DNA from: Alcaligenaceae bacterium
Lineage (GTDB): Bacteria > Pseudomonadota > Gammaproteobacteria > Burkholderiales > Burkholderiaceae_B
Assembly: GCA_013416395.1 (NCBI GenBank)
Contig: JACCEP010000002.1
Coordinates: 558,001 to 622,000 of the forward strand
Direction: 5' to 3'
DNA length: 64,000 bases
Both the position numbers and the translations under genes were made by a program. Below are positions 1-7,152 of this stretch, piece after piece. The number at the start of each line of letters is the position of its first letter. The first letter of the stretch is position 1. The notes under the pieces are model-generated. The model searched no databases. It saw only the letters and a program-made list of their open reading frames with translations, and had not been told where the DNA came from.

Positions 1-885
1 CATGCTAACCGTGATCGCCTGTGCAGGGAGGTAGTCAAACAGCGTGGCGGTGGTGTCGAAGAACAGGGGCAGGTAGTATTCAATACCGGCGAAGGCGATG
101 CCATTGCCAATGTCTTTGTAAGGCAGCGCGCGCGAGGGGTCGCCCTCGAAGGTTTCGCGAAACCTGGCCCGAAAGCGATTGCGGGCCGCCTCGTCCATGG
201 GGAACTCTCGGCCGGGCAGCAACTGCACACTCTTGACGGGGTACAGGCTACGCTGTGTGTCGATATCGAAACTGCGTATGGATTCGATTTCGTTGTCAAA
301 CAGGTCGAGACGATAGGGCAGGACTGAACCCATGGGGAACAGGTCAATGAGGCCACCCCGTATGCAGAACTCGCCAGGGGACGTAACCTGTGTGACATGC
401 GAATAATTGGCAAGCGTTAGCTGGCTGCGTAGCCCTTCTTCGTCCAGCGTGTCGCCTTGGGTGAACGAAAACGTATAGGCCGCCATGAACTCAGGCGGGG
501 CCAGGCGATACAGCGCCGTGGTCACCGGTACGGTAAGAATGTCTACGCTGCGCTGCATGAGTGCATGCATGGTGCGCAGGCGCTCTGATACCAGATCTTG
601 ATGAGGTGAGAAGCTGTCGTAGGGCAGGGTTTCCCAGTCTGGCAGTTGGCGTACCCGCAGATCAGGTGCAAACAGCAGCACCTCTTCGGCCAGCCGCTGT
701 GCTGCCAGTGGGTCGGCGCACACCACGACAATAGTGTTACCCGACTGACGCGCGAGGTCAGCCAGCAGCCATGCATCACCCGAACCGGGAGGCAAAGGCT
801 GGATGAGCCTTTGCCCAGGTTTCAGGGCAGCAAGCGTCTGCTGGGTGGAAGAAAGGGATAGTGGGGAGTCTGTTTCGATAGCCAT
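1..885 (-). CDS. mfd: Transcription-repair coupling factor Mfd, N-terminal 295 codons (cut by window edge)
   Basis: Mfd is an ATP-driven translocase that removes RNA polymerase stalled at DNA lesions and recruits UvrA. Only the N-terminal UvrB-like module is present; the RNAP-binding and helicase domains lie beyond position 1. The frame stays open from the edge to ATG at 885. It reads as the family's N-terminus, including LPDWETLPYDSFSPHQ (about residues 84-99) and SPGEFCIRGGLIDLFP (about 181-196), both typical of Mfd/UvrB damage-binding homology. An in-frame ATG at 897 would add four residues; neither start has a Shine-Dalgarno sequence. The gene is divergent from ispD with only 29 bp between the two start codons. 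Identification is firm and the start is less certain. Confidence 0.93.
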   Translation of the reverse strand, partial: MAIETDSPLSLSSTQQTLAALKPGQRLIQPLPPGSGDAWLLADLARQSGNTIVVVCADPLAAQRLAEEVLLFAPDLRVRQLPDWETLPYDSFSPHQDLVSERLRTMHALMQRSVDILTVPVTTALYRLAPPEFMAAYTFSFTQGDTLDEEGLRSQLTLANYSHVTQVTSPGEFCIRGGLIDLFPMGSVLPYRLDLFDNEIESIRSFDIDTQRSLYPVKSVQLLPGREFPMDEAARNRFRARFRETFEGDPSRALPYKDIGNGIAFAGIEYYLPLFFDTTATLFDYLPAQAITVSM

Positions 886-903
886 GTATGCTGCCATTAT
901 AAA
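875..903. promoter_or_regulatory. Candidate overlapping divergent promoters for mfd and ispD
   Basis: The 29-bp gap holds back-to-back -10 boxes. On the minus strand TATAAT occupies 901-896, and on the plus strand TATAAA occupies 898-903, so the two overlap by four positions. A plus-strand -35 candidate TCGATA (875-880, 17-bp spacer) lies inside mfd. Predicted transcripts would start only a few bases before each ATG, and neither gene has a ribosome binding site. This is pattern recognition only; start sites are unproven. Confidence 0.4.
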
Positions 904-914
904 ATGGGATTCTT

Positions 915-1772
915 ATGCACAAGAAACTGATTGCAATTGTTCCTGCCGCAGGCATCGGCGCCAGGGCACTAACCGCACCTAAAGGGCCTAATGACATCGG
1001 CTTGACGACGCGCGCCTTACCCAAGCAATATCGTCTGCTCAACGGTGAGCCCATGTTGCGCTTGTCGGTGCAGGCGTTGCTGGCTGATGCCCGTATTGCC
1101 CAGGTAAGGGTCGCGGTGGCGGCTTCCGACCCATGGGTGGCTCAGGTGCTCTCGGGGTTGTCGCGCACGGTGTGGCGCCCCTGCGGCGGCCCTACGCGGG
1201 CAGAAACGGTGTTGGCGGCGCTACGCGACGCAAGGCTCGATCCCGACGACTGGGTGCTGGTGCACGACGCAGCCCGCCCGGGTCTGCCTATTGATGCGCT
1301 CGGCCGTCTTATCGATACATGCCTGCATAACAGGGCAGGTGGCCTGCTTGCACAACCCGTTGCCGATACCGTCAAGCGTGCGGCGAACACCCATGACACT
1401 GCTGACATCGTACAGCACGTCAAGACGAGTGTTAGTGTGCCGGGTAGCGCTTTGACGCCAGACGGTCAGAGCTGCGGCACACCCGAGCCGCGTGTGGGTG
1501 CCCCACAATCTAAGGTGTTGTCGCGAGACGCTGCGGTTGTGGCAGAATCTGTGCCGCGCGATGGCTTGTGGCTGGCTCAAACGCCCCAGATGTTTCTGGC
1601 CGGTCGTCTGCTTGCAGCGCTTGAAGCGGCCGCACCTTGTTTTGACGCTATTACTGACGAAGCGTCAGCGCTTGAGCGGGCCGGCTATACGCCCTGCCTG
1701 GTTCCGGGGTCGGTGCGTAATTTCAAGGTTACCTGGCCTGAAGACTTCGCGCTCATGGAAAAATGGTTGTGA
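915..1772 (+). CDS. ispD: 2-C-methyl-D-erythritol 4-phosphate cytidylyltransferase with insertions
   Basis: IspD makes CDP-ME from MEP and CTP, the third step of the cytosolic MEP isoprenoid pathway. Family hallmarks are visible: VPAAGIGAR (residues 9-17) as the nucleotide-binding start, PKQY (36-39), GGPTRAETV (91-99), VLVHDAARP (114-122) and LAQTPQMF (220-227). The protein has 285 residues against about 230 usually. The excess lies in two places: about 10 extra residues between GIGAR and PKQY, and about 45 extra, polar and low in family similarity, between residues 157 and 211 just before the VPRDGLW segment. The reading frame is intact through both. ispF follows after 109 bp, as is common. 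No Shine-Dalgarno sequence precedes the ATG. Confidence 0.95.
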   Translation: MHKKLIAIVPAAGIGARALTAPKGPNDIGLTTRALPKQYRLLNGEPMLRLSVQALLADARIAQVRVAVAASDPWVAQVLSGLSRTVWRPCGGPTRAETVLAALRDARLDPDDWVLVHDAARPGLPIDALGRLIDTCLHNRAGGLLAQPVADTVKRAANTHDTADIVQHVKTSVSVPGSALTPDGQSCGTPEPRVGAPQSKVLSRDAAVVAESVPRDGLWLAQTPQMFLAGRLLAALEAAAPCFDAITDEASALERAGYTPCLVPGSVRNFKVTWPEDFALMEKWL

Positions 1773-1881
1773 TCCATCTGCTGCGCAGCGGCCATCCCGG
1801 CGGTATAAGGCGGCGCATGGCGTCGTCAGATGTTTATGTATACGTATTGCGGGCCATGTGGTCAGCATGTCTGGAGAAAGA

Positions 1882-2367
1882 ATGAGTGTTCCGTTTCGTG
1901 TAGGGCAGGGGTTTGACGTGCATGCGCTGGTTGAAGGTCGTCCATTGATTATCGGTGGCGTGTGCATTCCGCATTCGCATGGGCTGCTGGGTCACTCTGA
2001 TGCCGATGTGCTGCTGCATGCGGTAACCGATGCAATTCTTGGTGCGGCCGGGCTGGGTGACATAGGTCGGCATTTTCCTGACACTGATGCCCGTTATAAG
2101 GGCGCCGACAGTCGTGTACTGTTGCGTGACGCCATGCAAAAGGTCAGAGACGCAGGATGGCATGTGGTAAATGTAGATGCCACCATACATGCGCAGGCGC
2201 CAAAAATAGGGCCGCATGCACCGGCAATGGCTGACAATATTGCGCACGATCTTCAATTGCAGGCTGGCGACGTCAATATAAAAGCCAAAACCAACGAGGG
2301 CTTGGGGTATCTTGGCCGCAAAGAGGGGATTGCCGCCACGGTGGTGGCCTTGCTGGCTCGATGTTAG
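1882..2367 (+). CDS. ispF: 2-C-methyl-D-erythritol 2,4-cyclodiphosphate synthase
   Basis: IspF cyclises CDP-ME 2-phosphate to ME-cPP with loss of CMP, two steps after IspD in the MEP pathway. The 161-residue product has the usual size. Zinc ligands are recognisable as D12 and H14 (GFDVHAL) and H46 in the [10 protein letters not shown] motif (38-47), and the C-terminal segment [13 protein letters not shown] is typical. The frame is open well upstream into ispD, but the ATG at 1882 is chosen because GGAGAAAG lies immediately upstream (1873-1880) and the protein start matches the family. It converges on ahpC. Confidence 0.97.
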   Translation: MSVPFRVGQGFDVHALVEGRPLIIGGVCIPHSHGLLGHSDADVLLHAVTDAILGAAGLGDIGRHFPDTDARYKGADSRVLLRDAMQKVRDAGWHVVNVDATIHAQAPKIGPHAPAMADNIAHDLQLQAGDVNIKAKTNEGLGYLGRKEGIAATVVALLARC

Positions 2368-2643
2368 GTCGGGCTTATGGGTATGCCCGTTTCTGAGTGG
2401 TACATTCTGCCTGAAATGGCAGTTGGCGTAGCTGCAACACACGTATACAAGTAGGTAGCAGGCTCAATATTTTTGCGTGGCCAAACGGGCATGCCGCCAC
2501 AAAGCCGAGACCCCTTGTGGCGCATGCGAGCATGTCATTATTAGTGGCGTTAGCTGCCGCGCACGAGTAAAACGTGGATTTTTGCGGTGCTCACGCGCGG
2601 CAATCAACTGCCTCTTGTGCCATGTAGCTGAGCGAACGGGTGG
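2368..2643. other. Convergent intergenic region ispF/ahpC with several inverted repeats
   Basis: The 276 bp between two convergent genes contain no convincing reading frame. Visible structure: GGTATGCCCGTTT (2380-2392) recurs inverted with one mismatch at 2483-2495. A hairpin with a GCCGCGC/GCGCGGC outer stem (2556-2562 with 2595-2601) continues with an inner GAG/CTC and AAAA/TTTT. The motif GTGGCG also recurs near 2515 and 2544. No clear T-tract terminator is seen. The region probably provides transcript ends for both genes. Confidence 0.4.
2556..2601. repeat. Imperfect hairpin
   Basis: GCCGCGC at 2556-2562 pairs with GCGCGGC at 2595-2601. A 2x2 mismatch follows, then GAG/CTC (2565-2567 with 2590-2592). 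It lies between convergent ispF and ahpC and lacks a poly-T tail. Confidence 0.45.
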
Positions 2644-3192
2644 CTACAGCGTATTGCCACCTACAGACCGGTTGCACGGGCACAGCCTTTCGGTTTGCAG
2701 GCCATCGAGCACGCGCAGGATTTCTTCGGGATTGCGGCCCACATTGTGATTGTTGACCGAAACATGCTGGATGATGTTATCTGGGTCGACAATAAATGTG
2801 GCTCTGAAGGCGCAGCCGTCGGTTTTGTCGCGTATGCCCAGTTGGTCGATGAGCGCACCACTCGTGTCGCCAAACTGGTAATGCGCCACGACGGCCAAGT
2901 CTGGGTGCTCGCGGCGCCAGGCCAGCTTTACAAACTCGTTGTCGCTCGAACCGCCCATAAGAACCGTATCGCGATCTTCGAAGTCAGTGGTCAGGTTGTT
3001 AAACCCTACGATTTCGGTAGGGCAGACGAAGGAAAAGTCTTTGGGATAGAAATAAATGACTTTCCATTTGCCTGGAAACGAACTTTCAGTGATTTCTTCG
3101 AGCGCAGACATACCGTTTTCTTCGTAATGGGTAAAGCCCGGTTTGACGCCTGCTACTTTAAAGGGTTCGAGTTTGTCGCCTATGGTTTTCAT
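2644..3192 (-). CDS. ahpC: AhpC-type 2-Cys peroxiredoxin
   Basis: This is a thiol peroxidase that reduces H2O2, organic peroxides and probably peroxynitrite in the cytosol. The 182-residue protein carries the peroxidatic cysteine C57 in DFSFVCPTE. Its C-terminal LCPCN segment (C171, C173) resembles AhpC proteins reduced by AhpD- or thioredoxin-like partners rather than by AhpF. No ahpD or ahpF is in the window, so the reductant is unknown. The start at 3192 has AGGACC just upstream. It lies 79 bp downstream of the sensor kinase gene on the same strand, with a hairpin in the gap, so it may be read partly from the risA-risS promoter or from its own. Confidence 0.93.
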   Translation of the reverse strand: MKTIGDKLEPFKVAGVKPGFTHYEENGMSALEEITESSFPGKWKVIYFYPKDFSFVCPTEIVGFNNLTTDFEDRDTVLMGGSSDNEFVKLAWRREHPDLAVVAHYQFGDTSGALIDQLGIRDKTDGCAFRATFIVDPDNIIQHVSVNNHNVGRNPEEILRVLDGLQTERLCPCNRSVGGNTL

Positions 3193-3211
3193 AAAGGTCC
3201 TGATTGCGTAG

Positions 3212-3243
3212 TGTCAGGCAGAGCGATGCGCTTGCCTCTGACA
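3212..3243 (-). repeat. Hairpin between the sensor kinase gene and ahpC
   Basis: TGTCAG (3212-3217) pairs with CTGACA (3238-3243). The stem continues inward as GCA and AGCG pairs with two small bulges and a tight ATG loop, about 13 bp in all. There is no T-run. It sits about 20 bases upstream of the ahpC start and could be an attenuator, an RNA-processing site or an operator. Confidence 0.5.
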
Positions 3244-3271
3244 TAAGATTCTATTTGATTCTACGCGAACA

Positions 3272-4666
3272 TCAGCCCTGATTGTCTACCGGAAAATTTC
3301 TGATACGGGCTTTGGGCAATTCTATGCGCGCCACAAGCCCGCCTCCCGCTGCGGGAAGCAGCTGGAGTTGACCACCGACCTGCCCCAGCAACCGCTCAAC
3401 AATGGCCAGGCCCAGGCCTGCACCGCTGACCCCGGTGCGTGCCGACTCGCCGCGCGAAAAGGGCCGCAACAGACGTTGAATATCGGTAGGGGCAATGCCT
3501 GAACCCTGGTCTTTTACTTCAATGGCCAGAACATTACCCTGTTGCTTTGCCACAAGTTGTATGCGGACTTTGTCGTCGGAGCGTGAGCGCCCGTAGCGCC
3601 GGGCGTTTTCGATAAGGTTGCTGACGACGCGCTTAAGGTCGTAGGCGTTGATCTTGGCATACAGCCCGGGTTCGATGGAACCCGTCAAGATACCGCCCAA
3701 CGATTCGGTGTGACTGCGTTCGCGTTCGAGCAGCTCGCCCAGTACTGACGACACATCAATGCCTTGTTCTGGTGCCTGCCCGGCAGGTCGAGCGTATTCC
3801 ATCAGCTGGTCGATGCTGTGGTCAATCTGAGCCAGGTCTTCATCAATGGCCAGGCGGGTTTCGTCGGTGACGTTGCTTAACTCGATTTCTAGTCTCATCC
3901 GGGCCAGTGGCGTGCGCAAATCATGCGATATGCCGGCAAGCATGATCTCGCGGTCAGCTTCTGCCTGCCGTATATCGCGGGCCATGCGATTAAAGGCCAC
4001 ATTCATGTCGCGGATTTCGGCAGGGCCTTTTTCGGGCAAAGGGGTAGGGGTTTCACCACGGGACAGCTGACGCGCTACGTTGCCCAGCCGGGCGAGCGGT
4101 CGATTGACGAAACGTACACTGACTGCGGCACCGATGAGCGCGAGAAGCAGCGCGGTGGCGCCCCAGCCCAGCCATTCTGGGCCAGCAGTCAGGCCCAGTT
4201 GTTCGCGATCAAATACCAGCCAGTATTGGTCGGTATTAATCTCAAAGCTGACCCAGATGCCAGGGACATCGTTGACGCTCCACATGACATTGGTGTCACC
4301 GCCCAGGCGCGAATGGATTTCTTGAGAGACATGATTCCAGTAATTGGAGTCAGGCAGTGGCTGCAGGGTGTCGGCCTGATCTCGCGGCTGAACGCGCAGG
4401 CTTTCTTTGGTTGCCAGGTCGAGTAAAAGGGCGGGCCGTACACTTGGCGGTGCGTAAATGAGGGCAGAGCGTGTGATACTGACGGCCGTCGCTACCCGCT
4501 GGGCCATCTGGATGGCGCGTGGACCCTCTTCCATGCTGAAAAAGACTTGCAGCCACGCCCCCAGACTGACCAGCATAAGAGCGGCCAGAAGCAGAAAGGA
4601 GCGGCTGAACAAGCCAAGGCGAAGGCGCGAGGCGCGCTTCGCTGTTAGGGGAGACGATTGAGCCAT
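3272..4666 (-). CDS. risS: EnvZ/RisS-family sensor histidine kinase
   Basis: This inner-membrane sensor kinase is paired with the adjacent OmpR-type regulator. Layout of the 464 residues: TM1 about 20-43, periplasmic sensor region about 44-165, TM2 about 166-186, HAMP about 187-240, H-box ISHDLRTPLARMR with phospho-acceptor H248, N-box SNLIENARRYG (about 345), and G-boxes DQGSGI and GAGLGLAIV near the C-terminus. This is the Bordetella RisS/EnvZ architecture. In B. pertussis risS is known to be broken, whereas here it appears intact. The gap from the regulator gene is 31 bp, indicating one operon. The signal sensed cannot be told from the sequence. Confidence 0.93.
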   Translation of the reverse strand: MAQSSPLTAKRASRLRLGLFSRSFLLLAALMLVSLGAWLQVFFSMEEGPRAIQMAQRVATAVSITRSALIYAPPSVRPALLLDLATKESLRVQPRDQADTLQPLPDSNYWNHVSQEIHSRLGGDTNVMWSVNDVPGIWVSFEINTDQYWLVFDREQLGLTAGPEWLGWGATALLLALIGAAVSVRFVNRPLARLGNVARQLSRGETPTPLPEKGPAEIRDMNVAFNRMARDIRQAEADREIMLAGISHDLRTPLARMRLEIELSNVTDETRLAIDEDLAQIDHSIDQLMEYARPAGQAPEQGIDVSSVLGELLERERSHTESLGGILTGSIEPGLYAKINAYDLKRVVSNLIENARRYGRSRSDDKVRIQLVAKQQGNVLAIEVKDQGSGIAPTDIQRLLRPFSRGESARTGVSGAGLGLAIVERLLGQVGGQLQLLPAAGGGLVARIELPKARIRNFPVDNQG

Positions 4667-4697
4667 TATGTTGCCAGCTTAAGGCGCCAGCAAATGA

Positions 4698-5432
4698 TCA
4701 GTTGCCCCCATCGGGCACAAATACATATCCCAGCCCCCATACCGTCTGAATAAAGACGGGTTTGGAAGGATTGGGCTCGATCAGTTTACGCAGACGAGAA
4801 ATTTGCACATCGAGGCTGCGGTCAAATGCTTCGTATTCGCGGCCTCGCGCCAGCTCCATGAGCTTGTCGCGTGACAGCGGTATTTTTGGATGACGCGCAA
4901 ACACTTTAAGAACAGAAAATTCGCCGGTGGTGATAGGTACTTGCTCGTCATTGCGCATAAGCGTACGCGTGGACAGGTTAAGTACGTAGGGACCGAATTC
5001 GATGGACTCGTTTTCTTGGCTGGGCGCACCGGGGTGCTCTTCTGTGCCACGACGGCGCAAAATGGCATTGACTCGGGCGAGCAGTTCACGCGGGTTGAAC
5101 GGCTTAGATAGATAATCGTCAGCGCCCATTTCCAGGCCAACAATGCGATCGATTTCTTCGGCCTTGGCCGTAAGAATGATAATTGGGGTGTTGTCGTGAC
5201 CGCCACGTAACCGACGACAGATCGACAAGCCGTCTTCACCAGGAAGCATCAGGTCAAGCACGAGCAGATCAAAATGTTCGCGTTGCCACAGCTTGCCCAT
5301 TTCTTTGGCGTCTTCGGCGACAAAGACATTAAACCCCTGCTCTGTAAGATAGCGGCGCAGTAAATCGCGCAGCCGGGGATCGTCATCGACGATAAGAATT
5401 TTGCGAGAGAGCGTTTGGTTCTGAGTATTCAT
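4698..5432 (-). CDS. risA: OmpR-family response regulator RisA
   Basis: This DNA-binding response regulator is phosphorylated by the neighbouring kinase. The receiver domain spans about residues 11-125, with the acidic pocket VDDDP (15-19), phospho-acceptor D60 in LVLDLMLPGEDG, and K110 in LSKPFN. An OmpR/PhoB winged helix covers about 145-240 (SRDKLMELARGREYEAFDRS, ending VWGLGYVFVP). The 244-residue length is typical. It is first in the risA-risS order and is probably followed by ahpC. The upstream 380 bp hold several GTTACA/TGTAAC motifs, one of them 10 bp before the start, which suggests autoregulation. No strong Shine-Dalgarno sequence precedes the ATG. Confidence 0.95.
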   Translation of the reverse strand: MNTQNQTLSRKILIVDDDPRLRDLLRRYLTEQGFNVFVAEDAKEMGKLWQREHFDLLVLDLMLPGEDGLSICRRLRGGHDNTPIIILTAKAEEIDRIVGLEMGADDYLSKPFNPRELLARVNAILRRRGTEEHPGAPSQENESIEFGPYVLNLSTRTLMRNDEQVPITTGEFSVLKVFARHPKIPLSRDKLMELARGREYEAFDRSLDVQISRLRKLIEPNPSKPVFIQTVWGLGYVFVPDGGN

Positions 5433-5814
5433 GGTGGAAAATGTAACAGGGTAGAGGAAACCCGTACAGGGGTGCGTAGCAACAAATTACATCTTAATTG
5501 ATTCGTCGATTTCAGTGTTACATTTTTGTGAAGCAATCGTTCTGTCGACGAGATTAATTGTTACAAATGGCTGGTGCGAGTGGTGCGATCGTATAGCCAA
5601 CAATGTCTTTAATTATGCTTTTGAACTGATTATTGGTGGGGCAACAGCTCGGGCGCGGCATGCGTAGTAATTGTTAATGCCTGCGATGGGTTGGTGTGCC
5701 GGATGCGAAAGCATGTGAGCCGTTACCTGCAAGTGTACTCTTGTGATGCCTCGCAGGCGAGCATTTGGTCACACTTGGACGCAGAGGCAGTATCCCCGTA
5801 TAAAATGGCTTCCT
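5433..5814. promoter_or_regulatory. Divergent risA/tsaB intergenic region with repeated TTACA motifs
   Basis: These 382 bp carry no gene. Related hexamers occur as TGTAAC (5442-5447), TTACAT (5487-5492), GTTACA (5517-5522) and GTTACA (5560-5565), in an AT-rich stretch unlike the surrounding coding DNA. The known OmpR consensus contains a TTAC/GTAAC core, so these are candidate RisA sites. An imperfect inverted repeat (TTAATTGATTCGTCGA at 5494-5509; TCGACGAGATTAA at 5545-5557) flanks the third motif. Binding is inferred, not shown. Confidence 0.45.
5775..5804 (+). promoter_or_regulatory. Candidate tsaB promoter placed next to the start codon
   Basis: TTGGAC (5775-5780), an 18-bp spacer and TATAAA (5799-5804) form a plausible sigma-70 promoter. 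The ATG at 5815 is only 10 bases after the -10 box, so the transcript would be leaderless or nearly so, and no Shine-Dalgarno sequence is present. The string TATAAAATGG followed by 6-7 bases and ATG is the same arrangement seen before ispD. Confidence 0.4.
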
Positions 5815-7152
5815 ATGACACTGCATATTCTCGCCCTCGAGACTTCCTCCAGCCTGTGCGGCGTGGCCCTTCTTTCTCAATCGCAAGAAGGGGTCGACGT
5901 TCAGTCGGCCAGCCACGACGCCACGGCCGAACACGCCGAACGCTTGCTGCCCATGATAGATCAGGTGCTTGCGAGCGCCGGGGTCCAGCGCAACCAAGTT
6001 TCAACCATTGCGTTTGGCCAGGGGCCGGGCGGCTTTACGGGGCTGCGCGTGGCCTGCGGTGTCACTCAGGGCATGGCTTTTGCGCTAAACCTGCCCGTTA
6101 TCCCGGTGTCATCATTGCTTGCTGTCGCTGACCAAGACTACGCTGCACGGGGTGACATGCCTGCCGCTATACGGGTTGTGGTGCAGGACGCACGCATGGC
6201 CGAGGTATACCTTGCGGCTTATAGCCCTGAAGGCACACAGGGGTGGAAGGTGTTGCAGCCGCCCGTATTGCTGGCCGTTGATGATGTTGGGGCTTGGCTC
6301 GATCAGGCGTATAGGTCTGCTGGCCAGCCAAAAGATGGCATCAGACTGCTGGGTGATGCGGTTGCTGAGTACCCAGCATTGGTTTTTCTGGCGCAGCAGC
6401 GGGCCTGGCTCTCGGTAGGGCCGGCGTTGCGGGCCAGTGCCGAGGGTATTGCCCGTCTGGCGCTGCGCGACTGGCATGCAGGAAGGGCGGTATCTCCCGA
6501 TCTGGCAGCACCTTTGTACGTGCGCAATAAGGTTGCCTTTACCACGGCCGAACGCCAGGAAGGCGCCGGCGGCAATCCGCGTGCGCCTATGCTGGAGCCC
6601 ACCGTGGTTGCCCCGGGCATTGGCCAGGTCGTTATTGAAGTGATGAGGCGCGATGACCTCAACGCCGTTGCTGATATCGAACGATCGGTTCAGTCGTTTC
6701 CCTGGTCACGTGGTAATTTTGCCGATGGCCTGGATGCGGGCTATTCAGCCTGGGTTGCCAGACAAGGCGGTGCAGTGGTTGGGTTTTACATGGCCATGCA
6801 TGCGCCTGATATTGCGCATATTCTGGTTATTGCAGTACGCCCAGATTGTCAGAGCCATGGCGTCGGCAATACGCTGTTGCAGCACTGTGAGCGACGCGCA
6901 CGCGAGCGCGGTCTGCCAGCTTTGCTGCTTGAGGTGCGTCCTTCCAATGAAAAGGCCATTACGTTTTATGAACGTCTGGGCTTCCAGGTGATCGCCACAC
7001 GCAAAGCGTACTATCCTGCTGGTCATGGTCAGCGTGAAGACGGGCTGGTTATGCAGAAAAATCTTGATGCCGACTTGCCTGCCGATACTGGCGGCAAGAA
7101 GGGGGCGGTGCCGCTTTCAGGTGCGCCGGGGCAGTCGGGGGCAAGCCATTGA
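5815..7152 (+). CDS. tsaB-rimI: TsaB-RimI fusion: t6A biosynthesis subunit fused to an N-acetyltransferase
   Basis: One 445-residue frame holds two normally separate proteins. Residues 1 to about 240 are TsaB, the ASKHA-fold partner of TsaD in making N6-threonylcarbamoyladenosine on ANN-decoding tRNAs: LALETSSSLCGVAL (6-19), HAERLLPMI (40-48), GQGPGGFTGLRV (68-79). A linker of about 30 residues follows. Residues about 272-415 are a GNAT domain like RimI, the ribosomal protein S18 N-terminal alanine acetyltransferase: acetyl-CoA loop RPDCQSHGVGNTLL (342-355) and EVRPSNEKAITFYERLGF (373-390). A Gly/Pro-rich tail ends the protein. The ATG at 5815 is chosen because TsaB homologues begin there, although the frame is open further upstream. 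The uracil-DNA glycosylase gene overlaps its stop. Confidence 0.9.
   Translation: MTLHILALETSSSLCGVALLSQSQEGVDVQSASHDATAEHAERLLPMIDQVLASAGVQRNQVSTIAFGQGPGGFTGLRVACGVTQGMAFALNLPVIPVSSLLAVADQDYAARGDMPAAIRVVVQDARMAEVYLAAYSPEGTQGWKVLQPPVLLAVDDVGAWLDQAYRSAGQPKDGIRLLGDAVAEYPALVFLAQQRAWLSVGPALRASAEGIARLALRDWHAGRAVSPDLAAPLYVRNKVAFTTAERQEGAGGNPRAPMLEPTVVAPGIGQVVIEVMRRDDLNAVADIERSVQSFPWSRGNFADGLDAGYSAWVARQGGAVVGFYMAMHAPDIAHILVIAVRPDCQSHGVGNTLLQHCERRARERGLPALLLEVRPSNEKAITFYERLGFQVIATRKAYYPAGHGQREDGLVMQKNLDADLPADTGGKKGAVPLSGAPGQSGASH

Noticed and set aside
1492-1881. In-frame upstream extension of ispF overlapping ispD
   Set aside because: The extension has no IspF similarity, while the ATG at 1882 has a clear ribosome binding site.
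1834-2442. 202-codon open frame antisense to ispF
   Set aside because: It mirrors ispF codons, has no family resemblance or ribosome binding site, and ispF is unambiguous on the other strand.
3272-4666. Broken risS as in B. pertussis
   Set aside because: The frame is intact, with all kinase boxes and both membrane helices.
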